Source of the DNA: Zhengella mangrovi
Lineage (GTDB): Bacteria; Pseudomonadota; Alphaproteobacteria; Rhizobiales; Rhizobiaceae
NCBI RefSeq assembly: GCF_002727065.1
Contig: NZ_PDVP01000011.1
Coordinates: 1-64,000 of the forward strand
DNA length: 64,000 nucleotides
Direction of reading: 5' to 3'
Positions 8,351 through 18,545 of the stretch are shown here, one piece after another. Under the pieces are notes generated by a model. It was not told the DNA's origin. It made no database searches and saw only the letters and a list, made by a program, of their open reading frames with translations. Position numbers and translations under genes: made by a program. Each line of letters opens with the position of its first letter. Position 1 is the stretch's first letter.

Positions 8351-8760
8351 TTACGAGCAAAGCTCGTAACGGTGGCGGGCCGCTTCGCGTCCACGCCACC
8401 GCCATTTTTCTCTCTCTCCCGGAGAGGGTAGTGCTTCCGAGCATAACTTTATCCGCGGCCTGTCGAGGGCTGCGCCCTCTCCATCCGCGGCTGATGAAAA
8501 TCTCGCCGGTTGAAAGGTGTCAAACATACAAGTCAACGACTTCATCACCGGCTCCCGAATACGCTGCTCCCGGTTTTCTTTTAGAAGCTGAAGCATGTCT
8601 CGCCGGTGATTTACGAGAAATCGAAATAGAGAGTCACCGGCGCGCGTTTCATGTTGGCATGCCCCGTGACTGCTCCCGGACCCCAAACGCTTGCCGGTGA
8701 GCTTCTCTGTGGCAACCAGAGCTATGCCCGCGGCGAAGACCCTCCGCGGAAACGAAGTCC
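8351..8760. other. Structure-rich non-coding region, candidate RNA or recombination site array
   Basis: About 400 bases are packed with inverted repeats and hold no credible gene. It starts with TTACGAGC/GCTCGTAA (8351-8369) and GGTGGCG/CGCCACC (8371-8400, then ATTTTT). CCGCGG boxes flank GAGGGC-TGC-GCCCTC near 8465-8479. Two tandem units follow: ATCACCGGC (8544-8552) with GCCGGTGAT (8602-8610), and TCACCGGC (8634-8641) with GCCGGTGA (8693-8700). Both enclose the same 10-mer CTGCTCCCGG (8564-8573 and 8670-8679). CTCTG/CAGAG and a further CCGCGG pair close the region. Overlapping frames of 89 and 111 residues on opposite strands look accidental. Confidence 0.45.
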
Positions 8761-8966
8761 TAGAAAATCCGCCTACCTACGAGCAGGGTGCTGCCTGTTT
8801 GCCGACCCACATTCTCGCAAAAACCTACCCGGTTCATTTCGCACGATCCCATTCAACGAAACCCACCTCATGAACACCGGATGAAGGGCGCGTTCGGAAA
8901 GGGTTCAATCAGCAAAGACTAACGTTTCTTCATCGTTTCAACCCGAACCTTGAAGGGACCACTGCC
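8761..8966. other. Spacer upstream of a secreted-protein gene
   Basis: About 200 bases without a credible gene; presumably contains the promoter of the gene at 8967. Confidence 0.4.
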
Positions 8967-9368
8967 ATGACCGCCACCAGCCGCCGCCTCGCCATCGTTG
9001 CCTTTGCCTTCGCTTCCGCCATGGGCGCCGCCGCCCTCCCCGCCCATGCCACCGGTGGCGGCCACGAGGTCGCCCCGGTCTCCGCCGGCGCGGTTGCCGT
9101 CGCCGCCGTCTACCATCCGAACGGCGGGTTCTATTTCCTCGGCAACGGCCAGTGGCAGGAACGCGGCGACAATGGCGCGACCTTCAACTTCTTCGAGACC
9201 GCGCGGGGCCAGACGACGGTCATGCTGACCGACCCGTCGCGCGGCGTCCACATCGAGCTCAACCTCGCCGCCGGCATGATCCGCTACGCCGGCCCAGGCG
9301 ACGCGCGCTACCGCGACCTCTACACCATTATCGGCACGCTGGCCGGCAACCGGCCGATCCCGCAGTAA
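8967..9368 (+). CDS. Secreted protein of unknown function, 133 residues
   Basis: A typical signal peptide (RR near the start, alanine-rich core, cleavage likely after LPAHA at about residue 28) precedes a mature part with GGFYFLGNGQWQERG and a strand-rich C-terminal half. I do not recognise the family. Codon use is GC-rich like the chromosome and unlike the surrounding island sequence, so it may have a different origin from its neighbours. A palindrome copy begins 20 bases after the stop. Confidence 0.65.
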   Translation: MTATSRRLAIVAFAFASAMGAAALPAHATGGGHEVAPVSAGAVAVAAVYHPNGGFYFLGNGQWQERGDNGATFNFFETARGQTTVMLTDPSRGVHIELNLAAGMIRYAGPGDARYRDLYTIIGTLAGNRPIPQ

Positions 9369-9388
9369 CCAATGCGATATGCAAAATA

Positions 9389-9422
9389 GTAGATGCGTCT
9401 ACTAAATGGGCGCATCTACTAC
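9389..9422. repeat. Island palindrome, copy 4 plus adjacent half-site
   Basis: GTAGATGCGTCTAC (9389-9402) is identical to copy 2 and is extended to TAGTAGATGCGTCTACTA. Nine bases later CGCATCTACTAC (9411-9422) repeats half of it in inverted order. A further half-like GTAGACG lies near 9817. Confidence 0.65.
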
Positions 9423-9909
9423 GGGCCGAAATTGCCGAAATATTTATCGTGTTCGCTGATCTGAAACTTCCGGCTCAAGCCGAATCTGCAAGTCTTCAAG
9501 GTCGGTTAGGTCCATATTGGTTCCCGCTAGACTCTGCAGGTAGTCCAGCAAGTCGTCTTGCCGGGGTTGCCCAAACGCCAGACGATAAACGGCTAGGCTA
9601 CGTTTCAGCCAGGCGAGGCGTATGGGGGCAATCTGACAAGAGAGTCTTCCCGTTTGCAGCCGGGGCATCGACATGACTTTGCGACCAATTGCTCGCCGTA
9701 GGCTCCCAGTTGTTGTCGCACGGTTGCCAATGTTTCAGCTCCTTAGACACATTGATGATTTCGGCCGCTTAGCGAGAACTGAGGCCGATGATATGAACAA
9801 TGTGTTGGCAGTTTAAGTAGACGAGCACCACCTTTTCAGCCGATGCTGAACAAATAGGATTTTTCGTTCAAGACGGTCCGTTGTTCTTGCTCAGCTAACT
9901 TGCGAAGCG
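9423..9909. other. Non-coding or decayed stretch in the island
   Basis: Nearly 490 bases without a convincing gene. Small frames exist (76 residues on the minus strand at 9444-9674; 47 residues on the plus strand at 9673-9816) but lack ribosome sites and recognisable domains. The sequence leads into an IS relic and is probably mobile-element debris. Confidence 0.4.
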
Positions 9910-10008
9910 TCAGAACCGGAAACTTCCGGAAGCAACGCCGCTTGGCGTCGGGAACAAGTGCTGGATGCGTTTCAGGTGCTCGTGGTCGAGCCAGAATAGA
10001 TGCGACAT
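9910..10008 (-). pseudogene. Relic of an IS5-family transposase (N-terminus only)
   Basis: Read on the minus strand, the frame starts MSHLFWLDHEHLKRIQHLFP, matching the start of IS5-type transposases (MSxLFWLxxxxxxxIxPxFP), then degenerates and stops after 32 residues. GGAGGATATTCC lies before the ATG as a ribosome site. The DDE catalytic part is missing. No terminal inverted repeats were found, so the element's outer ends are unknown. Confidence 0.7.
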
Positions 10009-10322
10009 GGAATATCCTCCTGTCGCCCTTGAATCACGATGGTGCCGCCGATGGAATCAACCAAGCGATGTCCACAGTCCGGGACAAACCCGTCATCCGA
10101 CAAAAACTGTCAGATTGCTGGATTGAGCCCAGAGGGGAAATCGGCGACGGCGACATTGCCACGTCCACCTTTATAGCATGAGTAGATCTTCACTGGATCG
10201 AAACAAATATGCTCGCATGTCGATGAAACAGTTCGCAATTAGCATGCACTTTTTCGACGAAGACAGGGCTGTCCTCAGGATGTGCTAAACTGAGCCACAA
10301 GTGAATGAGGAGGGGACAGAAC
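10009..10322. other. Non-coding stretch between IS relic and methyltransferase
   Basis: About 310 bases with no credible gene; a 93-residue plus-strand frame (9900-10181) is an antisense shadow of the transposase relic over its first third. The promoter for the gene at 10323 is presumably in the AT-richer last 130 bases. Confidence 0.4.
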
Positions 10323-11126
10323 ATGTTTGAGGAATTCAGCAAAAAGGAACGCAAGGGATGGGGGTCCAAGGCAAACAGCTATCAGGATCACACCGCACGC
10401 ATCACCACGCAAGCTATCCCGACGCTGCTGGCGGCGGTGCGCGCTAGGGCCGGGGCCACGGTTCTAGATATATGCACGGGTCCCGGATACGCCGCTGGCG
10501 CAGCGCATGCAGTTTGCGCGCGGGCCGTTGGCGTCGATTTCGCCCCGGAGATGGTGCGGGCAGCGAAGGCCAATTTCCCGCATTGCAGCTTCATGGAAGG
10601 CGATGCACTGCAGCTTGAATTCGACGATGCGACCTTCGACGCGGCTCTCTGCCCCTTCGGGATCTTCCATGTCACCGACCCTGCCCGAGCAATCGCCGAG
10701 GCATACCGGGTGCTGCGGCCGGGCGGGCGTTACGCCTTCAGCCAGTGGTGCAGCCCCTTGGAGTCGGACTTCTTTCGTATCACCATGGGATCGATCGCGA
10801 AACATGCGGACCTGTCGGTAGCGGATCGGGCCCCTGATGCCTTCGCCCTTTCGGACAGGGAACGCTGCATATCGCTCATGGAAGCAACCGGCTTCTCTGA
10901 CGTCGAAGTTCGCGAGGTGCCCAGCGTTTATCATGCGCCCGATGGGGATTTCTTCGAGAACTTCATGCATTTGACCGTTCGAGGTGCGATGATAGTGGAC
11001 GCGCAGGCGGACGACGTCGTGGCGCGCATTCGGCAGGAGATAAACACGGCAGCCTCGGCCTATGATACGGCTGACGGCGTCGTTGTGCCTGTTCCTTCGT
11101 TTGTCGTCTCCGGCAGAAAACCCTGA
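10323..11126 (+). CDS. SAM-dependent class I methyltransferase
   Basis: The 267-residue protein has the Rossmann-like SAM-binding core: motif I VLDICTGPGYAA, an acidic end of strand 2 (VGVDFAPEMV), EGDALQLEF, then VLRPGGRYAF. This is the UbiE/type 11 small-molecule class, not a DNA methylase. The start at 10323 follows AGGAGGGG; an upstream in-frame ATG at 10305 would place that ribosome site inside the gene. A GMC oxidoreductase follows on the same strand 208 bases later, and a second methyltransferase with the same layout faces it at 13313. Substrate unknown. Confidence 0.85.
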   Translation: MFEEFSKKERKGWGSKANSYQDHTARITTQAIPTLLAAVRARAGATVLDICTGPGYAAGAAHAVCARAVGVDFAPEMVRAAKANFPHCSFMEGDALQLEFDDATFDAALCPFGIFHVTDPARAIAEAYRVLRPGGRYAFSQWCSPLESDFFRITMGSIAKHADLSVADRAPDAFALSDRERCISLMEATGFSDVEVREVPSVYHAPDGDFFENFMHLTVRGAMIVDAQADDVVARIRQEINTAASAYDTADGVVVPVPSFVVSGRKP

Positions 11127-11334
11127 CGGGATCACGGTTTCCAGAGAGGCTGAACCCGTGCCGGATCGGCGATGTGGTTTGGGTGGGGTCTTGCCAACGG
11201 AATGGCCCGCGCATCTCGGTCTTCGCCGTATGGCCACAGACATGTTTCTACGCTGGTTGTTGACGCTGGGACAATTTCTGCGCACCCTTCTTACCAACCT
11301 TTGCACGGGTGTCGGACTGTTCGGAGGGCAGATC

Positions 11335-12924
11335 ATGGCGGACACATTTGATTGCATCGTCGTTGGTGCGGGATCTGCCGGATGCGTGATCGCCAGCAGG
11401 CTGAGTGATGATCCTCAACGGCGCGTCCTGCTTCTCGAAGCCGGCGGCGATGACGATGATCCGCGAATATCGACCCCGGCCAGCTTCGGCGCCCTGCCTA
11501 ACACCCGGTTCGACTGGGGATTCCGAACCGCGCCGCAGGAGCATCTTTCGCGACGCCAGATCGGCTATCCGCGCGGCCGCTGCATCGGTGGAACCGGATC
11601 CATCAACTACATGATCTACCTGCGGGGCCATCCCTCGGATTATGATACTTGGCAGCAGTTGGGCGCTACGGGTTGGGGCTGGCAGGACGTGCTTCCCTAT
11701 TTCCGGAAGGCAGAGAACTGGCAGGCACAAGGCGAGTCGGGCCTGCATGGTTATGACGGCCCACTCACGGTCACGGAACAGGCCGAACGCTCGCCGCTGA
11801 CAGCGATCTTTCTGGCTGGCTGTCAGCAGGCCGGTATCCCGTTCAACCCGGACCTGAACGGGAGCGACATCGACGGTTGCGGCTACTTCCCGGCGACCTT
11901 GCGCGACAACGCGCGTGGAAGCACAGCGCGAACCTATCTCGGGGCGGCAGTTGGCAGGGCGAACCTGACAGTGGTCACCGGCGCGACTGCGTTACGTCTC
12001 GTCCTCGACGGCTCTCGCATTCTTGGAATCGACTACCTCACGGGGGGCTCGGTGCACCGTGCGACAGCGCAGGAAACCGTGCTTTCGGCAGGAACGGTCG
12101 GGTCGCCGCATCTCCTGCAGGTCTCAGGCATCGGCCCGGGTGACAGACTTCGGGAGGTCGGGGTCGAGGTGCTACATGATCTGCCCGGCGTAGGCGAAAA
12201 TTTGCAAGATCACCTTCACTACCGCAGCCGTTGGGAAATCGAAAAACCGTTGACATTTTTTGGCAGGACCGCCGAACAGAGTGCCGAGGCGCAACGCCTT
12301 TATGCAGAGGAGCGTGGGCCGCTCACCAGCAACCATTTCGAATCTGGGGCCTTTCTCCGTTCGACTCCCGGCATCGCGGCGCCGGACATCGAACTGCTGA
12401 TGATCCCCTATTTCATCAGCCTCGGCGCGCCGGAGATGCGTCCACCTGACAGGCACGGCTTCACCATATCCGGCTTTCCCACACGTCCGCGAAGCACTGG
12501 CCGAGTTTGCATCGTTTCTGCCGATCCGTTGGACCGACCGATGATCGACCCGGGCTTCCTGAACGACCCGGCCGATAGCGACCTGTTGATCGCTTGTATT
12601 CACGCGGCGCGCCGGATCGTATCGCAAGACGCCTTCGCCGAGCTTGGAGTGCGGGAGATCTCGCCTGGTCCGGACAAGACGACCGACGATGCGCTTCTGG
12701 CAGATATCAGGGAGGTGTCATCGACCTCCTGGCATCCGGTGGGAAGCTGCCGGATGGGGCAGGATGACACCGCAGTTGTCGCGCCTGACCTGCGGGTGCA
12801 TGGGCTGGAAGGGCTAAGCATCGCGGACGCCTCGGTGATGCCGCGGATGAACACGGGCCACCCCCAAGCTCCGGTTATCATGATCGCCGAAAAGGCAGCC
12901 GACCTGATCGCAACGCGCGCCTGA
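11335..12924 (+). CDS. GMC family FAD-dependent oxidoreductase (choline dehydrogenase-like)
   Basis: The 529-residue flavoprotein oxidises a primary or secondary alcohol. It has the FAD Rossmann motif near the start (IVVGAGSAGCVIASRL), the LLLEAGG strand, the GMC signature IGGTGSINYMIYLRG, and the C-terminal catalytic part with SWHPVGSCRMG and MNTGHPQAPVIMIAEKAA, where the histidines serve the active site. Length fits the BetA/alcohol dehydrogenase group, but gene context is not betaine synthesis. The start has GGAGGG seven bases upstream, against an in-frame extension to 11062 that overlaps the methyltransferase. Confidence 0.9.
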   Translation: MADTFDCIVVGAGSAGCVIASRLSDDPQRRVLLLEAGGDDDDPRISTPASFGALPNTRFDWGFRTAPQEHLSRRQIGYPRGRCIGGTGSINYMIYLRGHPSDYDTWQQLGATGWGWQDVLPYFRKAENWQAQGESGLHGYDGPLTVTEQAERSPLTAIFLAGCQQAGIPFNPDLNGSDIDGCGYFPATLRDNARGSTARTYLGAAVGRANLTVVTGATALRLVLDGSRILGIDYLTGGSVHRATAQETVLSAGTVGSPHLLQVSGIGPGDRLREVGVEVLHDLPGVGENLQDHLHYRSRWEIEKPLTFFGRTAEQSAEAQRLYAEERGPLTSNHFESGAFLRSTPGIAAPDIELLMIPYFISLGAPEMRPPDRHGFTISGFPTRPRSTGRVCIVSADPLDRPMIDPGFLNDPADSDLLIACIHAARRIVSQDAFAELGVREISPGPDKTTDDALLADIREVSSTSWHPVGSCRMGQDDTAVVAPDLRVHGLEGLSIADASVMPRMNTGHPQAPVIMIAEKAADLIATRA

Positions 12925-13312
12925 GCGTTGCAGAAAGATCAGACAGCTTTGGCAGCGCCGGATTTGGGGAACCACGCACGGCGTCAGTCGTGCCGCTGAT
13001 CATCATGATCTAATGGTTCCTTTCGAACAGATTGGCGTATCCGCTTCCCTCTTCCTGGCGAACTCCACAAAACTATCGCTGACCCACTTTGAGGCCCTGA
13101 CTAACCTCGGTGACTGCTGAGCTTCGTGGCCACCGTCAGTTGACTGCAACAGCTGGGGTGGGGTCGCATTGCGAGACCTTTTGATCTACCAAATTGCCGT
13201 GCGGCGCGGCCAGGAACGTTGGTGGCTCAAAGTCGGAGCGGGCCTTCCTCATGAACGATGCGATCGACCGTCTCTAGCCCGCAAACAACCTCATTTAGCA
13301 GGAAACTACGCG
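12925..13312. other. Spacer between converging genes, nothing recognised
   Basis: About 390 bases between the convergent oxidoreductase and methyltransferase. No gene, RNA or clear terminator was found in it. Confidence 0.45.
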
Positions 13313-14143
13313 TCAGCTTTGCTTGAAACCCACCGATAGCACCGCCGGAACCGGCACTAGATACTTGTCGCCGTATTTAAGCTTGCTGACCTCTTGGCGG
13401 ACTACGCTTCGGATTATTTCACGGACACTTTCAGGCTGTGACCTAAGCATTGCCGTTGCACGCACTGCGCCCTCGTTGAACGCGTCGAACAGCTGATCCG
13501 GAGTCGTGTGCTGCCAGACCTGTGGAATGATATCGATCGAAATTCCCCCGAATCCAGCGGATCCCAGAAGACCTTCAACTTCCCTCTTGTCCGCGAAGCG
13601 AAAATAGGGCGGGGCTGCAGGCAGCTTCGGGTTAGGAACGCCGTGCTCCTGGATTGCAGACAGGACAATGCCAAAGCCTTCACCAGGGCTTGGGGGTGCC
13701 CAGACGGTGAAAGCAAACGCACCACCTGGCCTGAGCACGCGCCATGCTTCTGTTGCGGCCTTTTCAGGGTCCGGCAAATGGTTCATGCCAAAACCCATTA
13801 CGACCGCGTCGAAGGTCTCACTCTCGAACGGCAAGTCCTGGGCGTTGCCCTGGCAGAAGTCGATTTCTGGATGAAGTTGTCGCGCAAGCGCCACCTGAGC
13901 GTGGGCGAAATCCAACCCCGTCGATATTGCGCCCATATTGGCCGCGGCGGCTGCAACATAGCCGGCGCCCGTTGCGATATCCAGAACTCGAGACCCTGGT
14001 CCGATACCGGCTGCCTGCAGCATGGCGGCAGAAGACTGCGCAGACAGCCCACCCCAATGATCGTGATAGGCGCTTGCCGCTCCCTCCCACCCGTCCTGTT
14101 CGAACTTGACGAAAGGCTCGATATCTTCAGGGTTAAGGGCCAT
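13313..14143 (-). CDS. SAM-dependent class I methyltransferase, second of two
   Basis: The 276-residue protein shows motif I VLDIATGAGYVAAAAA, STGLDFAHAQV, CQGNAQDLPFES and WRVLRPGGAFAFTVW, the UbiE-like small-molecule class. Layout and length match the enzyme at 10323, so the two are probably distant paralogues around the GMC oxidoreductase. ATG at 14143 and at 14158 are both possible; neither has a clear ribosome site. Confidence 0.83.
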   Translation of the reverse strand: MALNPEDIEPFVKFEQDGWEGAASAYHDHWGGLSAQSSAAMLQAAGIGPGSRVLDIATGAGYVAAAAANMGAISTGLDFAHAQVALARQLHPEIDFCQGNAQDLPFESETFDAVVMGFGMNHLPDPEKAATEAWRVLRPGGAFAFTVWAPPSPGEGFGIVLSAIQEHGVPNPKLPAAPPYFRFADKREVEGLLGSAGFGGISIDIIPQVWQHTTPDQLFDAFNEGAVRATAMLRSQPESVREIIRSVVRQEVSKLKYGDKYLVPVPAVLSVGFKQS

Positions 14144-14311
14144 GGTGAACAATATCAAATACTGCAGTTTCTGGCTACTTGCATTGCCTGCATTGACTAC
14201 AACCTAGCACCTTACTGCTGCTCCCGCGTAGCTGCTCCGACCTTGAGCAAGCGAACGTCCGCTTTTCGACAGCTCCGGACTCGCTGCTGAACGAACCGCG
14301 CGGCTGTCACT

Positions 14312-14790
14312 CTAAGCCCGAAGCGAACCCGGCCCCCGCTTGGCCATCCGGCGCAGCACTGCTTGCGCCTCTTGCACGATCAGAGCCACCAGTTCCGTGC
14401 CCGGGATCCCTTTCGACAAAGGCGCGGCTTGTCCGTAAGGCAGGAAAGAAGCATTTCGCGGTTCCGCTGCCTCCCTGACGGGCCGAACAAGCGTGAACAT
14501 TCGCGGGAACTCGGGAAGCCATCAATGGTCGCGCTCCATTTCCTCGGCGAACCTCGATTTCATGATCCTGGCGGGGCTCCCGAAAAGGCGTCGGCCACCA
14601 TCGTGTCCCGGTCCTTGGCGTTCTGCAGTTGCTCACGCTCCACACGATCAGTCGCTGCTTCAGGACAGCGTAAGAAGGCTGTGCCCATCTGGACTCCTGA
14701 CGCACCAAGGCAGAAGGCTGCTGCAACCCCTCTATCGTCCCCAATGCCGCAGGCGGCGATAATGGGCACCGAAACCGCGTTGATAACTTA
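14312..14790 (-). pseudogene. Decayed nitronate monooxygenase (2-nitropropane dioxygenase), C-terminal part
   Basis: On the minus strand the pieces VINAVSVPIIAACGIG and AAAFCLGASGVQMGTAFLRC match the FMN-binding C-terminal half of nitronate monooxygenases. The reading frame then shifts to ARIMKSRFAEEMERDH followed by a stop, and again to the tail with SFLPYGQAAPLSKGIPGTEL. At least two frameshifts or stops and the missing N-terminal half show it is not functional. It is a scar of earlier cargo. Confidence 0.75.
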
Positions 14791-14886
14791 GGGAACTAGG
14801 CCGTGAACTCATAAACGGTATTCCCAATCCGGCATTGTAAGCATGTGAAATCCGGAACCACCTATTCAGACAGGAGGTTATCCGCG

Positions 14887-15237
14887 TCATGCATCCAGGG
14901 CCGGAGAACCAGGACCGCGCTTGCGATCCCCATTCGAGCCCGATGCACGCAGATTCTCGCTGTCGAGCCGATGCAAGGCATCCATGATGACATCGAAGGG
15001 GATCGGTGCTGGCATGCCAGGCGGCTTCCGCAGGGAAGGCATGGATTCGACCGCACAGGCATCAGAAACCCAGGAGGACAGGATAGCCCTCTTCTCGGCA
15101 AGCTCGAGTGTCGGATCCGCCAGAACGTCGTTTGGGTGCTCGTAGAAGCGCGCTGGGGACAAAAGGCGGTCCAAGTCCGGATCGGAGGTTTCGGACGTGA
15201 ATGAAGGAATGATGGTCGAACTGTTGCGATTCTTCAT
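14887..15237 (-). CDS. Small conserved protein of unknown function, 116 residues
   Basis: The protein contains ARFYEHPNDVLADPTLELAE, then EKRAILSSWVSDACAVES and FDVIMDALHRLD. I recall the same pattern in small alphaproteobacterial proteins of unknown function, often near stress genes, but cannot name a family. The start at 15237 follows GGAGG seven bases upstream. It is divergent from groES, with the CIRCE-bearing region between. Confidence 0.65.
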   Translation of the reverse strand: MKNRNSSTIIPSFTSETSDPDLDRLLSPARFYEHPNDVLADPTLELAEKRAILSSWVSDACAVESMPSLRKPPGMPAPIPFDVIMDALHRLDSENLRASGSNGDRKRGPGSPALDA

Positions 15238-15560
15238 CGGTGTTCCTCCGCTTGGGTCTCGTCGTGGCATTCTCCTGTGGCTTTCCCGACGTCATGAGTC
15301 TTCCTCATGACGTGGAAGTTATTTTGTTCCGGCATCCTCAAAATGCAAGATGGAACTTGCGCCTACGATGATTAGATGAATGATTTCAGCTTTATAGCAC
15401 TCCTATAAAGGGAGTGCCAAAAATTTCTTCCGGCCTCTTGAACCGGTGACCAGGCACACCCAGCTATCTTCGCGCGCGATGCCATTTTTGGGTCGCGCGA
15501 CGCCGTTGCCGATGGCAACGGTGGGACCTCTCAAACAGTTTGTCCATGAAGGAGAACGAC
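15238..15560. promoter_or_regulatory. Divergent regulatory region upstream of groES
   Basis: About 320 bases with no gene. It holds the CIRCE operator and, downstream of that, an untranslated leader of about 140 bases before groES. An AT-rich patch precedes CIRCE; I could not fix -35 and -10 boxes with confidence. Confidence 0.5.
15394..15420 (+). promoter_or_regulatory. CIRCE element (HrcA operator)
   Basis: ATAGCACTC (15394-15402), nine bases, then GAGTGCCAA (15412-15420) match the CIRCE consensus TTAGCACTC-N9-GAGTGCTAA in all seven core bases of the left arm (AGCACTC) and in GAGTGC of the right arm. The HrcA repressor binds such sites ahead of groESL in many alphaproteobacteria. It lies 140 bases upstream of groES. 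Confidence 0.85.
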
Positions 15561-15875
15561 ATGAAGTTCCGTCCACTGCATGACCGCATCCTGGTCCGCC
15601 GCATTGAGGCTGAAGAGAAGACAGCCGGCGGCATCATTATTCCCGATACTGCCAAGGAAAAACCAAGCCAGGGCGAAGTCATCGCCGTTGGACCAGGCGC
15701 CCGCGACGAGCGCGGGAACCTGGTTGAACTCGACGTCAAGGTGGGTGACCGCATCCTGTTCGGAAAGTGGTCCGGCACCGAGATCAAGCTAGACGGAGAA
15801 GACCTGCTCATCATGAAGGAAAGCGACGTGATGGGTGTCCTCCAGGCTGAAAACGAATTGAAGAAGGCCGCCTGA
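15561..15875 (+). CDS. groES: Co-chaperonin GroES
   Basis: The 104-residue protein starts [14 protein letters not shown] and contains the mobile loop [18 protein letters not shown] and the end ...[17 protein letters not shown], all GroES hallmarks. It caps GroEL and closes the folding chamber in the cytoplasm. The start follows GAAGGAG. Its gene is 52 bases before groEL, in the standard order, and downstream of a CIRCE site. It sits inside the genomic island, so it is probably an additional copy beside a core groESL. Confidence 0.97.
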   Translation: MKFRPLHDRILVRRIEAEEKTAGGIIIPDTAKEKPSQGEVIAVGPGARDERGNLVELDVKVGDRILFGKWSGTEIKLDGEDLLIMKESDVMGVLQAENELKKAA

Positions 15876-15915
15876 CGGCTTCTTTCCCAATCCAGTCAAC
15901 GATGGCTGCCTATGA

Positions 15916-17553
<1,638 letters not shown>

Positions 17554-17565
17554 GCTTTCGGCATT

Positions 17566-17594
17566 GGGCCCGCTGCCGTGCAGGTGGCGGGCCC
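17566..17594 (+). terminator. Probable terminator of groESL
   Basis: GGGCCCGC (17566-17573) pairs with GCGGGCCC (17587-17594), and inner bases can extend the stem. It lies 12 bases after the groEL stop. There is no T tract, so termination strength is uncertain. Confidence 0.45.
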
Positions 17595-17741
17595 GATCAC
17601 CCCGGTAGGTTGTTCAACAGCCTGCCCACTTAAAAGGGGGCTGCATCCTGACAAGGGCCGTGAGAGACATATCCGATACGAATTGAATTTCCCGCTTCTT
17701 GTGTCACCAAGGCGCAGAAAGAAGACAATCGGTGTGTTGAA

Positions 17742-18545
17742 TCAAATCCAGGTCGAAATGGACGCGATCAAATGGGCTGCGGGCCAGAGCAGCACAGGTG
17801 CAACCGCCGTTCCTGCAAACCGGCTCAGGACCATCCAGACAACGACCTGGCGAAAACGCGCCTCGGTTTCACGTCCCTTCACCACGTCGTCGGTCATCCC
17901 TGCCAGGAAGGGATCGACGGCCGTGAACAGGAGGATGGTCGCCACACCGTTGATGACAGCAGACAATGAACTTGAGGTCACACGGAATTCCGGCTGCAGG
18001 GTGCCGGCGTAAATGGCTGCCAGACCACCGACCGTCCACAGCGCTGTTGCGAAGAAGTTCATCAGGATGATCGAAAAAGGGGCCTTCATGCCGAGCGAGG
18101 TCGCAGCGACACTGGAGTAGCGAGGCAACGATACCGACTCGGTCAGAATGGAGACGCCGCGCGGAGTCAACGACCGGCAGATCAGCCGAAACAGCGAACG
18201 ATGTTGACCGAAGTTCGACACCGCAATCGATGACAGCCGCTGGAAGGTCGGGATCAGGAGTCCACCGACGAGCGTGGCAACGCTTGCCATCATCAGGATC
18301 AGCAGGAAATCGAAATCAAGGGATGCGGTCAGCCGAGAACCAATCGCCGTCTCGACCCGTTTGGCGAGCAACGGTCCTTGAAACGAGTTTGCCGTCCTCG
18401 AAATCAGAACTAGGATGTTGAACAAGGAAAAGGCGACTGCGATTTGCCCGGTGCGGACGCCAGCAATCCGAAAGGCAAAGGCAAGCGTCCCAACCAGGTG
18501 GATGACAAAGGTGAACGCGAGCACGAAAACGAGTTGGACATCCAT
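17742..18545 (-). CDS. Amj-family alternate lipid II flippase (DUF2837)
   Basis: The 267-residue membrane protein has six or more hydrophobic segments and the family-typical N-terminus: VLAFTFVIHLVGTLAFAFRI, then GVRTGQIAVAFSLFN and SRTANSFQGPLLAKRVE. Amj (B. subtilis YdaH) flips lipid II across the cytoplasmic membrane in parallel with MurJ. The start MDVQLVF gives the usual family length of about 270; a frame extension to 18680 adds 45 polar residues unlike the family. Neither start has a clear ribosome site. It is divergent from the histidine kinase and converges on groEL. Assignment is from motif memory. Confidence 0.72.
   Translation of the reverse strand: MDVQLVFVLAFTFVIHLVGTLAFAFRIAGVRTGQIAVAFSLFNILVLISRTANSFQGPLLAKRVETAIGSRLTASLDFDFLLILMMASVATLVGGLLIPTFQRLSSIAVSNFGQHRSLFRLICRSLTPRGVSILTESVSLPRYSSVAATSLGMKAPFSIILMNFFATALWTVGGLAAIYAGTLQPEFRVTSSSLSAVINGVATILLFTAVDPFLAGMTDDVVKGRETEARFRQVVVWMVLSRFAGTAVAPVLLWPAAHLIASISTWI

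Noticed and set aside
8351-8700. Overlapping frames of 111 (minus) and 89 (plus) residues
   Set aside because: They lack ribosome sites and domains and lie across dense inverted repeats; a structured non-coding stretch explains the region better.
9444-9816. Small frames of 76 residues (minus) and 47 residues (plus)
   Set aside because: No ribosome site, no recognisable family, and next to an IS relic; probably debris.
10323-14143. The two methyltransferases as part of a restriction-modification system with the HNH protein
   Set aside because: Their motifs are of the small-molecule UbiE class, without DNA methylase catalytic motifs, and they are 6 kb from the nuclease.
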